Positions 27,176 through 35,499 of a stretch of 64,000 nucleotides of DNA are shown piece after piece. A program made the position numbers and the translations under genes. The notes under the pieces are model-generated. The model had not been told where the DNA came from. It did no database searches and saw only the letters and a list, made by a program, of their open reading frames with translations. The DNA comes from Gemmatimonadota bacterium (lineage in GTDB: Bacteria > Gemmatimonadota > Gemmatimonadetes > Gemmatimonadales > GWC2-71-9): contig PNAE01000004.1 of assembly GCA_003169895.1 (NCBI GenBank), positions 2,604 through 66,603 on the forward strand, written 5' to 3'. Position 1 is the stretch's first letter, and each line of letters starts with the position of its first letter.

Positions 27176-28189
27176 ATGGCGGAGCGATTGCGGCTCGGCA
27201 TCGTCGGGGCAGGGGCCATCACGCAGGTCGGTCATCTGCCCGCGCTGAAGCGCATCAAGGACATCGAGATCGTCGGCATCTGCGACAGCGATCTGCCGAA
27301 GGCCCGCGCCCTGGCGGATCGCTTCGGCGTGCCCGATGCCTACTCCGACATCGAGGAGTTGGTTGAGTACGAACAGGATCTCGATGCCCTGCTGATCTGC
27401 ACGCCGAGCCACCTGCACGAATCGCACATCCAGGCCAGTCTGGCGTCGGGCCTCCATGTGTTTGTCGAGCGGCCGCTCGCGCTCACGTCGACGGGCGCGC
27501 AGAAACTGGTGAAATCCGCGCAGCGCCACGAGCGGGTCCTCATGGTCGGCGCGAATCATCGCTACCGGCCGGACGTGCAGCAAATCCGCTCGTTCGTCCA
27601 GAGCGGCGAGCTCGGCGACCTCGAGTCAATCCGGGCGTGGTGGTTCATGGCGCGCGCCGGTCGGGTCGGGCTGGGTTGGCGGCAGAAGCGGGAACTCGCC
27701 GGCGGGGGCGCGATGCTGGATCTCGGACTGGGCATGCTCGATCTCGCACTCTGGCTCGCCGGCTTCCCTGCGGTCGACCGAGTGATGGCCGTATTTGCGG
27801 ATCGCGAGCGCGAGAAGGGGGTCGAGCCATCCGGTACCGCGATGCTCGTGCTCGAGGGTGGCGTGTCGGTTCACCTGGATGTGTCGTGGCGATTCGTGGG
27901 ACCGGGCGAGCGCTTCGGCCTGGCAATGCGGGCCGCACGCGGCTCGGCGCACATCAATCCGCTGGCGATCTGGAAGGACTTTCATGGCGTGGCGCGGGAC
28001 GTCGCATCGTCGGGGGCGCATTCGCGCGAGACGCCGTTTGCACTCGGATTGCGCGCCCAGTGGACCCACTTCGTCGCGGCGGTCCGGGGTGAATCCAGTG
28101 CACCGGCACCGCAGGAGCAGGTGACGCTGCTCAAGGTGATGGAGGCGATCTACGCGTCGGCGGACAGCGGCCGGGAGATGACACCGTGA
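27176..28189 (+). CDS. Gfo/Idh/MocA-family oxidoreductase
   Basis: The product is 337 residues with a good ribosome site before ATG 27176. The Rossmann motif is GIVGAGAITQVGHLP, the typical second-strand motif follows (LICTPSHLHESHIQ), and the EKP-type signature reads VERPLALTS. The substrate domain follows (about 125-330, GGAMLDLGLGMLDLALWLAG). These enzymes oxidise sugars or sugar nucleotides with NAD(P). The usual catalytic Lys of the EKP triad is replaced by Arg (ERP), so the activity is uncertain. It overlaps the next gene. Confidence 0.85.
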   Translation: MAERLRLGIVGAGAITQVGHLPALKRIKDIEIVGICDSDLPKARALADRFGVPDAYSDIEELVEYEQDLDALLICTPSHLHESHIQASLASGLHVFVERPLALTSTGAQKLVKSAQRHERVLMVGANHRYRPDVQQIRSFVQSGELGDLESIRAWWFMARAGRVGLGWRQKRELAGGGAMLDLGLGMLDLALWLAGFPAVDRVMAVFADREREKGVEPSGTAMLVLEGGVSVHLDVSWRFVGPGERFGLAMRAARGSAHINPLAIWKDFHGVARDVASSGAHSRETPFALGLRAQWTHFVAAVRGESSAPAPQEQVTLLKVMEAIYASADSGREMTP

Positions 28190-29460
28190 TGCATACTCCC
28201 GAGCGGCTGATTCGCGTGCTCGGGGCAATCGCGATGCTGGTCGGCACGCCGTCGCCCCCGGCACACGGCCAGGCGCCACCGGGAAGCAATCTTCAGGTCT
28301 TCCTGATGACCATGGGACCCGGCGCCGACATCTACGAACGCTTTGGCCACAACGCGATCTGGATTCGCGACACGCTGGCACACACCGACCTGATCTACAA
28401 CTACGGCATGTTCGAGTTCCCGGCCGGTCTTGGTGAGAAGCTGGCGTTCTACTGGCGCTTCGCGATGGGCCGCCCCCGATACTGGCTCGGCGTCGACAGC
28501 AGTCTCCAGCACATGCTCGACGTGTACCGCTATTACGAGCGCGACGTCAGCGCCCAGGCGCTCAACCTCACGCCGGCACAGCGTGCCGGGCTGGCGTCGC
28601 GCCTTGCCGTCAACGCGCTGCCGCAGAACCGGGTGTACACTTACGACTACTTTCGCGACAACTGCTCGACGCGCGTGCGGGACATGCTCGACGTTGTGCT
28701 CGGCGGCGCGCTGAAGCGCGCGACGCGCGACCGGCCCGGCGCGGGGTCGCTCCGTTTTCACACCCTCCGGTCGATCACCAACGACAAGTTGATGTTCCTC
28801 GGCATCGACGCGGCATTTGGACCGCGCGTCGACCATAGAATCGACCGATGGGACGAAATGTTTCTCCCGGAAAAAGTGCAGCAGCGCGTCGGCGAACTCC
28901 ACGTGCCGGACGGGGGAGGGGCACAGCAGCCACTGGTCAAGGCTGCGTTTCCGCTACTGACCATCGGTCGGTATCACATCGACCCCGCGCCGCCTCACTG
29001 GCTCGGCATGCTGACCCTGATCGCCGCGCTGGTCGCGGGGATCATGCTCCTCGCACTGCTCAGCGGGCCGGCCGGCGTCGTGGGTCGCGTCGTCATGACC
29101 GCCTGGTTCCTCCTCCTCGGCCTCGGCGGGTTGCTGGTGCTCTTCTTCTGGCTCTGCACCGATCAGGTTTCCACATACGCCAATCACAACCTGCTGTTCT
29201 TCTCACCGCTGGCCCTTGGTGTGGTGCCATTGGTGTGGGCCCGCGACGCGGCATCCGCGTCGCGGTGGAATTCGCGGCTGGTCGGGCTGCTGGCGGCTGG
29301 TGTCGTCCTGGGGTTCGGCCTCACTGCCGTACCGATTGTGACGCCGCAGGACAACCTCCGCATCGCCGTGCTGGCTGGCGTGCCAACGCTTGCAGGCGCG
29401 TGGGTACTTGCTCGCAAGCTCAGAACGTCGAACCTGATGGCCGGGTGGGGTGGGGGGTGA
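28189..29460 (+). CDS. DUF4105-type membrane protein
   Basis: The product is 423 residues from ATG 28189 (TGATG overlap with the oxidoreductase). After a signal segment, a DUF4105/Lnb-N-like domain covers about 35-260, with the conserved FGHNAIWIRD, YNYGMFEF and YDYFRDNCSTRVRDML, whose Cys and His residues resemble a papain-like active site. Four or five membrane helices follow (about 270-410). Enzymatic activity is an inference from the family's cysteine-peptidase resemblance; the substrate is unknown. Confidence 0.78.
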   Translation: MHTPERLIRVLGAIAMLVGTPSPPAHGQAPPGSNLQVFLMTMGPGADIYERFGHNAIWIRDTLAHTDLIYNYGMFEFPAGLGEKLAFYWRFAMGRPRYWLGVDSSLQHMLDVYRYYERDVSAQALNLTPAQRAGLASRLAVNALPQNRVYTYDYFRDNCSTRVRDMLDVVLGGALKRATRDRPGAGSLRFHTLRSITNDKLMFLGIDAAFGPRVDHRIDRWDEMFLPEKVQQRVGELHVPDGGGAQQPLVKAAFPLLTIGRYHIDPAPPHWLGMLTLIAALVAGIMLLALLSGPAGVVGRVVMTAWFLLLGLGGLLVLFFWLCTDQVSTYANHNLLFFSPLALGVVPLVWARDAASASRWNSRLVGLLAAGVVLGFGLTAVPIVTPQDNLRIAVLAGVPTLAGAWVLARKLRTSNLMAGWGGG

Positions 29461-29489
29461 TGGCCCACCACCGATGGGGTAGTGGGCCA
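29461..29489 (+). terminator. hairpin immediately after the DUF4105 gene
   Basis: TGGCCCAC (29461-29468) and GTGGGCCA (29482-29489) form an 8-bp perfect stem with a 13-nt loop, directly after the stop codon and followed by CTTTGAGTT. The GC-rich stem supports termination; the T-run is weak. Confidence 0.55.
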
Positions 29490-29530
29490 CTTTGAGTTGT
29501 GACAATCCAGCCCAGTAGCTAGCGGGTTGC

Positions 29531-29536
29531 TAGCTT
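29531..29536 (+). promoter_or_regulatory. -10-like hexamer directly before gene 29543
   Basis: TAGCTT, then TCTGCT, then ATG 29543, with no ribosome site. The hexamer lies within a small inverted repeat (AGCTAGC at 29517-29523, GCTAGCT at 29529-29535), so it could also be read as a second terminator stem. Confidence 0.35.
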
Positions 29537-29542
29537 TCTGCT

Positions 29543-29731
29543 ATGAACCTCCGACGCCTTATCGTCTTTGTCGGCTCGTTTGCCGCCTGTAGCGCCTTCG
29601 GCGTCTATCTACTGCACGCGCAACCTGGTTCCTTCTGGTTCGGAGTACTGGCCGCCGTCGCTGGCGGGGTGACTGCCGGACTGATCACCTATGCGCTGGA
29701 ACGGCGCTGGCCGACCGGCTCTCGGCGCTGA
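29543..29731 (+). CDS. 62-residue membrane protein
   Basis: The product has two hydrophobic segments (about 6-25 and 31-52; FVGSFAACSAFGVYLLHA and FGVLAAVAGGVTAGLITYAL) and a basic tail. It is small enough to be a membrane-regulatory peptide. No family recognised. The -10-like sequence right before ATG supports it being a real gene. Confidence 0.55.
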   Translation: MNLRRLIVFVGSFAACSAFGVYLLHAQPGSFWFGVLAAVAGGVTAGLITYALERRWPTGSRR

Positions 29732-29735
29732 CGAT

Positions 29736-29870
29736 ATGCCGAAGAAACCCGCCATTCCCAAACGCCACACCGCCCCCAACCTCGCCGCCGGCTTTGGGCT
29801 CCTACCGCCCCTGATTATGTTTCATGGCTATCATGGTTCCGCTCCGGGACCATGGCTCAACAAACTGTGA
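29736..29870 (+). CDS. possible 44-residue peptide upstream of rpmE
   Basis: A short frame MPKKPAIPKRHTAPNLAAGF... runs from ATG 29736 to TGA 29870, nine nt before the likely rpmE start. The basic N-terminus looks protein-like, but there is no ribosome site, and the likely rpmE promoter (29816) lies inside the frame. It may be a small protein or chance. Confidence 0.25.
   Translation: MPKKPAIPKRHTAPNLAAGFGLLPPLIMFHGYHGSAPGPWLNKL
29816..29823 (+). promoter_or_regulatory. TAnnTTT element and hairpin leader of rpmE
   Basis: TATGTTTC resembles the TAnnTTTG element. The predicted leader then contains ATGGTTCC (29833-29840) and GGGACCAT (29846-29853), able to form a short stem close to the rpmE start, which could be a site for autoregulation or translation control. 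Confidence 0.35.
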
Positions 29871-29878
29871 GGCATCCA

Positions 29879-30106
29879 GTGAAGCCCAATGTGCATCCTG
29901 TCTATCAGACCATCACTGCGCATTGTCAGTGCGGCAATACGTTCGAGACCCGCAGTACCGCCAAGGCGATCAGCGTCGAAGTCTGCGCCCAGTGCCATCC
30001 CTACTTCACGGGCAAGCAGCGCCTCGTCGACACCGCTGGCCGTGTGGACCGGTTCCGGCGCAAGTACGCCGCGGCGCCCCCAACGGAACCCGCCGCCAAG
30101 TCCTGA
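29879..30106 (+). CDS. rpmE: 50S ribosomal protein L31
   Basis: The product is 75 residues from GTG 29879 (MKPNVHPVY, the usual L31 beginning, with GAGG 6 nt upstream); ATG 29852 would add nine residues. It is the zinc-binding form of L31: CQCGNTFETRST and VCAQCHPYFTGKQRLVDTAGRVDRFRRKY. It sits on the large subunit and bridges to the 30S head. It begins the operon-like run that continues with prfA 25 nt later. Confidence 0.93.
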   Translation: MKPNVHPVYQTITAHCQCGNTFETRSTAKAISVEVCAQCHPYFTGKQRLVDTAGRVDRFRRKYAAAPPTEPAAKS

Positions 30107-30130
30107 TCGCCAATCCTGAGCGAGCAACGG

Positions 30131-31189
30131 ATGGACTCCCGACTCCGCCAGGCGCTCGCGCGGGCGGAGGACGTCGCGCGCGAGCTGTCCGAACCAGCCA
30201 CCGCGGCTGACCCCGCCAAACTGAAATTGCTCGGCCGCGAGCATGCCAGGCTTGTCCCGGTCGTGCGAGCGGTCGAAAGTCTGTCACGTCTGGAAACTGA
30301 AATTGAAGGCGCGCAGGAGATGTCGACGTCGGCTGACGCCGACATGGCGGCGATGGCGCGCGATGAGGTCGAGCGGCTCGCCGGAGAGATCGCGGAGCTT
30401 CGCCTCGAGGTGCAGGAACTGCTGGTGCCACCGGATCCGCACGACGATCGCGACGTCATCATCGAGATCCGCGCGGGCACCGGCGGTGACGAGGCGGGCT
30501 TGTTCGCCGGTGAGTTGCTGCGCATGTATACCCGCTTCGCCGAACGCCGCGGCCTCCGGGTCGAGCCAATCGAAGTCCAACGGGGCACCATGGGCGGCGT
30601 TCGCGAAGCGGTCGTCGCCATTCGCGGGGCGGGTGCCTACGGGCTCTTGCGCCGTGAGTCCGGCGTACATCGGGTCCAGCGCGTGCCTGCCACCGAGACG
30701 CAGGGCAGGATCCACACCTCGGCGGCGACAGTCGCTGCGTTGCCCGAGGCCGAGGAGATCGACGTCCGCATCGATCCCAACGATCTCAAGATCGATGTCT
30801 TCCGCTCCTCCGGTCCGGGTGGGCAGAGCGTCAATACCACGGATTCCGCGGTCCGGATCACCCACCTGCCGAGCGGCATCGTGGTGCAGCAGCAGGACCA
30901 GAAGTCGCAATTGCAGAACAAGCTCAAGGCCATGGAGGTGCTCCGCGCGCGCCTGCTCGACCGCGTCATTTCCGAGCAGGAATCGGCCCGGGCAGCGGAG
31001 CGCCGCGGCATGGTCGGTACCGGCGACCGGTCCGCCAAGATCCGAACCTACAACTTTCCGCAGAGCCGAATCACCGATCATCGCATCAATCTCTCACTGC
31101 ACAACCTCGATGACGTGATGGATGGCAAGCTGGATGACCTGGTCAATGCGTTGCGTCTTGCCGCGCGCCAGGAGGATACCAATGGTTGA
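30131..31189 (+). CDS. prfA: peptide chain release factor 1
   Basis: The product is 352 residues. The stop-codon tripeptide is PAT (RVPATETQGRIHTSAAT), the RF1 signature that reads UAA and UAG, and the hydrolysis loop is SGPGGQSVNTTDSAVR with the GGQ glutamine that PrmC methylates. The N-terminal coiled domain is present (residues 5-100). prmC overlaps its 3' end, the standard partnership. Confidence 0.96.
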   Translation: MDSRLRQALARAEDVARELSEPATAADPAKLKLLGREHARLVPVVRAVESLSRLETEIEGAQEMSTSADADMAAMARDEVERLAGEIAELRLEVQELLVPPDPHDDRDVIIEIRAGTGGDEAGLFAGELLRMYTRFAERRGLRVEPIEVQRGTMGGVREAVVAIRGAGAYGLLRRESGVHRVQRVPATETQGRIHTSAATVAALPEAEEIDVRIDPNDLKIDVFRSSGPGGQSVNTTDSAVRITHLPSGIVVQQQDQKSQLQNKLKAMEVLRARLLDRVISEQESARAAERRGMVGTGDRSAKIRTYNFPQSRITDHRINLSLHNLDDVMDGKLDDLVNALRLAARQEDTNG

Positions 31190-32036
31190 AGCATTGCAGA
31201 CCATCGGCGACGTGCTGCACGCCGCCACGCGCGCGCTGGGCGACGCCGGCATCGCCGAACCCCGGCGCGACGCGCTCCGGATCTGGTCCGACCTGGAGCG
31301 ATGCAGCACCGCGGACCTGGTGGCGCGCCCTGACGAACGGGTCGACGCGGATCGCGCCCGCCGGTTTGCCGATGCCGTGCGTCGCCGCGCCGCCGGTGAA
31401 CCGCTCGCTCATGTGACCGGCTGGGCCGGCTTCCGTCACCTCACGTTGCGGTGCGATCGTCGGGCGCTGATTCCACGCCCGGAAACCGAGGGACTGGTCG
31501 ACGCCGCGCTCGCCCGCGTGCGAACCGGCGTCGCGGCCGATGTCGGGACCGGCACCGGCGCCATTGCGCTGGCGCTCAGCGACGAAGGCTCATTCGATCA
31601 GGTATTCGGCCTGGATGTGTCGCCGGACGCGCTCGCCCTGGCCGCCGAAAATGCCACGGCGACCGGCATGGCGGTGAGCCTGCTGCCGGGGGACCTGGTG
31701 GCGCCGCTGCTGGGCCGGCCGGTGAATCTGCTGGTATCCAACCCGCCGTACCTGACGCGGGTCGAATATGACAGTCTGGACCGGTCGGTGCGAGATTACG
31801 AGCCGGAGGTTGCGCTCGTGGCGGGCGAAGACGGACTGCTGCTGACCCGCCGCTTGTTCGACGAGGGCAGGGCGGTCGTGGCTGCGGCCGGCTGGATCGC
31901 GGTGGAAGTCGATTGCCGCCGCGCCGCCGAGACGGCTCGCATCGCGAGCGCATTGGCGTGGCAGGATGTGACGGTGCTGGACGACCTGTTTGGCCGCGCG
32001 CGCTACGTGCTCGCCCGGCGAGGGAGTACCCCGTGA
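31182..32036 (+). CDS. prmC: release factor glutamine methyltransferase
   Basis: The product is 284 residues from ATG 31182 with GGAGG upstream, inside the end of prfA. The SAM-binding motif is DVGTGTGAIALALSD, and the catalytic motif is SNPPYL, which binds the GGQ glutamine. The N-terminal helical domain (about 1-75) docks on the release factor. It methylates RF1/RF2. Its stop overlaps the ylbF-like start (GTGA). Confidence 0.94.
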   Translation: MVEALQTIGDVLHAATRALGDAGIAEPRRDALRIWSDLERCSTADLVARPDERVDADRARRFADAVRRRAAGEPLAHVTGWAGFRHLTLRCDRRALIPRPETEGLVDAALARVRTGVAADVGTGTGAIALALSDEGSFDQVFGLDVSPDALALAAENATATGMAVSLLPGDLVAPLLGRPVNLLVSNPPYLTRVEYDSLDRSVRDYEPEVALVAGEDGLLLTRRLFDEGRAVVAAAGWIAVEVDCRRAAETARIASALAWQDVTVLDDLFGRARYVLARRGSTP

Positions 32037-32383
32037 TTGATGACAAGGCACTCGAGCTGGGCCGCCTGATCGGCCAAGCACCGGAATATCAGGCGCTCCG
32101 GCGGGCGGAGCAGGCGTTGCGGGACGATGGCGAGGCGCAGCGTCGGCTCGAGACCATTTCGCGCCTCACGCGCGAGTTCGATCAGATGATGGGGCAGGGG
32201 CAATCCCCGGACGAGGCGAAGGCGCATGAATACGAGACCACGCTGCACGAGTTCGAGTTGTCGCCGGCAGGGCAGGGCTACCTCGTTGCGCGGGCGAACG
32301 TCGACAAGCTGATGACCAAGGTCAACCAGATGATCGCCGACGGGATGGAGCGCGGTGCCGTCAGCGGAATCATCAGCCTCTGA
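32033..32383 (+). CDS. YlbF/YmcA-family protein
   Basis: The product is 116 residues from GTG 32033. It is almost entirely helical (ALELGRLIGQAPEYQALRRA ... LEFDQMM), the pattern of YlbF/YmcA proteins, which in Bacillus support RNase Y and competence/biofilm control. The C-terminal half fits the family fold (GQGYLVARANVDKLMTKVNQMI). It overlaps prmC and ends exactly at the tmk start (TGATG). Confidence 0.78.
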   Translation: MIDDKALELGRLIGQAPEYQALRRAEQALRDDGEAQRRLETISRLTREFDQMMGQGQSPDEAKAHEYETTLHEFELSPAGQGYLVARANVDKLMTKVNQMIADGMERGAVSGIISL

Positions 32384-33021
32384 TGACCGCCGGCTTCTTC
32401 CTCGTGGTGGAAGGGCCGGAGGCAGCGGGCAAGTCCACGCTGGTGCGGGCGCTGGCGCAGCGGATGCACGACGACGGCACCGAGGTAGTGATGGTTCGCG
32501 AGCCGGGCGGCACGCCGGTCGCCGAAGCGTTACGGCACGAGTTGCTCGATGCCGCGCGCCACTGGACTCCGCCGATGGAACTCCTGTACCTCGTCACCGC
32601 CAGAGCGGACCTGGTCACTCGGGTGATCCGGCCGGCGCTCCTCGCGGGTCGCACCGTGCTGTCGGATCGCTACGATCTGTCGACGACGGCGTATCAGGGC
32701 GGGGGGCGTGAACTCCCGCTGGAGCAAGTACGTTGGGTCAATACCGCCGCCACCGGCGGGCTGGCGCCGGACCTGACCGTGGTGCTCGACCTGGACCCGG
32801 GCATGGCGCGCGCGCGACAGCAGCGTGCCGGGAAAGGCCTCGACCGCCTGGAGCGGGAACCGCACGAATTTCATGCTCGCGTCGCCGCCGCATATTCCGC
32901 CGCCGCCGGGCCAGGGGTGCATCACGTCGCGGCGGACGCGTCTCCGGACGAGGTGCTGGCGGCTGCGTGGCGGCTGGTCGTCACCGCCCGTCCCGGACAG
33001 TTCCGATCGCGCGATGAATAG
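32383..33021 (+). CDS. tmk: thymidylate kinase
   Basis: The product is 212 residues. It has the P-loop VEGPEAAGKSTLVRAL, the DRY motif (VLSDRYDLSTTAYQGGGREL), and a LID region with Arg (RARQQRAGKGLDRLE). It phosphorylates dTMP to dTDP. The gene is translationally coupled to ylbF, and 24 nt separate it from the S41 gene. Confidence 0.93.
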   Translation: MTAGFFLVVEGPEAAGKSTLVRALAQRMHDDGTEVVMVREPGGTPVAEALRHELLDAARHWTPPMELLYLVTARADLVTRVIRPALLAGRTVLSDRYDLSTTAYQGGGRELPLEQVRWVNTAATGGLAPDLTVVLDLDPGMARARQQRAGKGLDRLEREPHEFHARVAAAYSAAAGPGVHHVAADASPDEVLAAAWRLVVTARPGQFRSRDE

Positions 33022-33045
33022 TTCGTCTTGTCATCTGGAGGTTCG

Positions 33046-34647
33046 ATGAAGCAGCGCTGGGGAATTGTCGTCCTGATCGCGGTCGTCGCGTTTTTCAGTG
33101 GTGGTTGGCTGTTGCGCGGGGTGCGTCAGCACGCTGCGCCACACGGCCCCGAGTTGCTGAACACCGTGCTCGGCTACATGAATCGCTTCTACGTCGACTC
33201 GCTCCCGCCCGATAGTCTCTACGACCTCGCGGCCGCCGGCGCGGTGAAGGAACTCAACGATCCCTATTCTTCGCTCGAAGAGGTCGAGGACTTCCGCGCG
33301 CTGAACGAAGTCACCAGCGGCAACTACGGCGGGCTCGGCATGCAGATCGACGTGCGCGGCGGTTGGATCACCGTGGTTGCGCCACTGCCGCAAACTCCCG
33401 CGGAACGGGCGGGCATTGAGTCCGGTGATCAGATCGAAGAGGTGAACGGGCAATCGATGCAGGGCCTGAGTCAGGACAAGGCGGTGAAGACGCTGCGCGG
33501 CGAACCGGGCACCAGAGTCGACCTCAAGATCCGGCGGCCGGGCATTGCGCAGCGGATGCCATTTTCGCTGGTCCGCGAAGTCATTCACAGCCGGTCGACG
33601 CAGCCCGGCACCATGCTCGACACCAACGTCGGCTACGTCTCACTCAGCACGGTGAGCGACAGTTCCGCGAGTGAGCTCCGCGCCGAGATCAACGGGTTGC
33701 TCAAGAAGGGCATGAAAGGACTCATCGTCGACCTTCGGGCGAACCCGGGCGGGTTGCTGACCCAAGGCGTGTCGGTGGCAGACCTGTTTCTTGATCCGGG
33801 TCGCAAGATCGTCGAAACCCGCGGACGCATGGCCGATATGAATCATCAGTTCACCGACCAGACACCGCAGGTGTGGCCCACCCTGCCCGTGATCGTGCTC
33901 GTCGACGAGTACACCGCCAGCGCCGCCGAAATCATCGCGGGCGCGCTGCAGGACAACGATCGCGCCGTCATCGTGGGAACCGCGACGTTCGGCAAGGGCC
34001 TGGTGCAGACGCTCTGGCCGTTCGGTGCCGGGAAGGGCCTCAAGCTCACCACCGGTCGGTGGTACACCCCAAGTGGCCGAACCATCCAGCGTACCGCCAA
34101 GAGCCAGGATGACCAGCAGCGGCTCGCCATTGCGGAGGCGAGTCACGACGACCTCCGCTGGCTGGACTCATTGCCGTCGTTCAAGACAGCGAGCGGGCGG
34201 ATCGTGAAGGGCGGCGGCGGAATCGTGCCCGACCGGATCGTGCGCGCCGATACGCTCAGCCCGGCCGAGCGGGATTTCGTCAAGGGGATCGGTGCAAACG
34301 TGGCAATCTTCCGCGACGCGCTGGTGGCGGAGGCGCTCGAACTGAAGGAAAAGCACGCCGTCAGCACGCCGGACTTCCAGGTCACCGACGCGATGCGGCA
34401 AGGCGTCCTTAACCGGATGGCGGCGCGGAAGGTGACGCTCACGCCCGAGCAGGTCACCGGCGGCAGCCGACTCCTGGACCAGCAGCTGTCGTACGAAACG
34501 GAGCGGTATGTCTTTGGCCGGGCAGCAGAGCTGCGGCGCCGCACCCAGGATGATGCACAGGTGCGCACGGCGCTCGGTTTCTTTCGCAACGGCACGACCC
34601 CGTCCGCCCTGATGGCACAGGTCGCTGGCGGGCCGTCCGGCAAGTGA
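33046..34647 (+). CDS. S41-family C-terminal processing peptidase (paralogue)
   Basis: The product is 533 residues from ATG 33046 (TGGAGG four nt upstream). It has a membrane anchor (IVVLIAVVAFFSGGWLLRG), a PDZ domain (about 90-175, NYGGLGMQIDVRGGWITVV), then the S41 core with the catalytic Ser in EYTASAAEIIAGALQ and Lys in FGKGLVQTLWP. Layout and length match the copy at 12231-13799, but the C-terminal tail differs (AQVRTALGFFRNGTT). It overlaps the DUF2520 gene (GTGA). Confidence 0.92.
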   Translation: MKQRWGIVVLIAVVAFFSGGWLLRGVRQHAAPHGPELLNTVLGYMNRFYVDSLPPDSLYDLAAAGAVKELNDPYSSLEEVEDFRALNEVTSGNYGGLGMQIDVRGGWITVVAPLPQTPAERAGIESGDQIEEVNGQSMQGLSQDKAVKTLRGEPGTRVDLKIRRPGIAQRMPFSLVREVIHSRSTQPGTMLDTNVGYVSLSTVSDSSASELRAEINGLLKKGMKGLIVDLRANPGGLLTQGVSVADLFLDPGRKIVETRGRMADMNHQFTDQTPQVWPTLPVIVLVDEYTASAAEIIAGALQDNDRAVIVGTATFGKGLVQTLWPFGAGKGLKLTTGRWYTPSGRTIQRTAKSQDDQQRLAIAEASHDDLRWLDSLPSFKTASGRIVKGGGGIVPDRIVRADTLSPAERDFVKGIGANVAIFRDALVAEALELKEKHAVSTPDFQVTDAMRQGVLNRMAARKVTLTPEQVTGGSRLLDQQLSYETERYVFGRAAELRRRTQDDAQVRTALGFFRNGTTPSALMAQVAGGPSGK

Positions 34648-35483
34648 GCATTGACAATGTCGCCGTGATCGGCGCGGGGCGCGTCGGGCTTACGCTCGCA
34701 CGCGCCCTCGTTCGTTCCGGGCGGGCGGTAGCGGTGCTTGGGCGGCACGTGGATGCGCTGCCGGAACCGCTCGAGCCCGCGACGCCGGTCTGGGAACCGG
34801 CCATTGCCGCGTCGGATCTCGTGCTGATCGCTGTTCCTGATGATGCGATCGGTGACGTCGCACGGACCCTTGCTCGCGGCGGCGTGATCGGCGCGCCACA
34901 GGTGGTGCTCCACACGTCGGGGCTGCACGATCGTTCCGCGCTCGCGGCGCTCTACTCCTCGGGCGCCGGTCTGGGGTCATGGCATCCACTGCAGACGTTC
35001 CCTCGGCGTGGTGGCGAGCCGGATGCCCTCGCCGGATCACCGGCGGTGATCGAGGGTGACGAGCGGGCGCTGGCAGCGGGCCGCGAACTAGCCGAGCTGC
35101 TCCAGCTGCGACCGGTAGTGGAGATCGCCGCAGACCGGAAGGCCTCGTACCATGCCGCGGCGGTGTTCGCATCGAACTACCTGGTCGTGCTGGCCGACGT
35201 GGCGGCACGATTGACTCGCGATGCGGGCGGGGACCAGGTACCCAACGCTCTCTTCCTGCCGCTGATGCGGCACACGTTGGCGCACCTCAATGACGGGCCC
35301 GCGGCCGCTCTCACCGGGCCGGTCAGCCGCGGTGATGCCGGCACGATCGCCCGTCATCTAGCGGCACTGGAAGGCCCGGAGCGTGAGCTATATCGCGCGC
35401 TTGCCAAGGAAGCGCTTCGGCTGGCGCGTCAGAATGGTCTGGATGAGAACGCGGCACAAGCCGTGCTCGCCGTGCTGGCCTGA
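34644..35483 (+). CDS. Rossmann-fold DUF2520 protein
   Basis: The product is 279 residues from GTG 34644, overlapping the S41 stop. The NAD(P)-binding motif VIGAGRVGLTLARAL is followed by LIAVPDDAIGDVA and a conserved GSWHPLQTFP, the marker of the DUF2520 family, relatives of prephenate dehydrogenase and pyrroline carboxylate reductase. The C-terminal part is helical with conserved YHAAAVFASNYLV. Substrate unknown. Confidence 0.85.
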   Translation: MSIDNVAVIGAGRVGLTLARALVRSGRAVAVLGRHVDALPEPLEPATPVWEPAIAASDLVLIAVPDDAIGDVARTLARGGVIGAPQVVLHTSGLHDRSALAALYSSGAGLGSWHPLQTFPRRGGEPDALAGSPAVIEGDERALAAGRELAELLQLRPVVEIAADRKASYHAAAVFASNYLVVLADVAARLTRDAGGDQVPNALFLPLMRHTLAHLNDGPAAALTGPVSRGDAGTIARHLAALEGPERELYRALAKEALRLARQNGLDENAAQAVLAVLA

Positions 35484-35499
35484 TTTATCGAGTCGAGAC

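Noticed and set aside
29517-29539. AGCTAGC/GCTAGCT stem with following TTTCT as a terminator
   Set aside because: A stronger hairpin already follows the DUF4105 stop, and this one overlaps the -10-like hexamer of gene 29543. Left as an alternative reading only.
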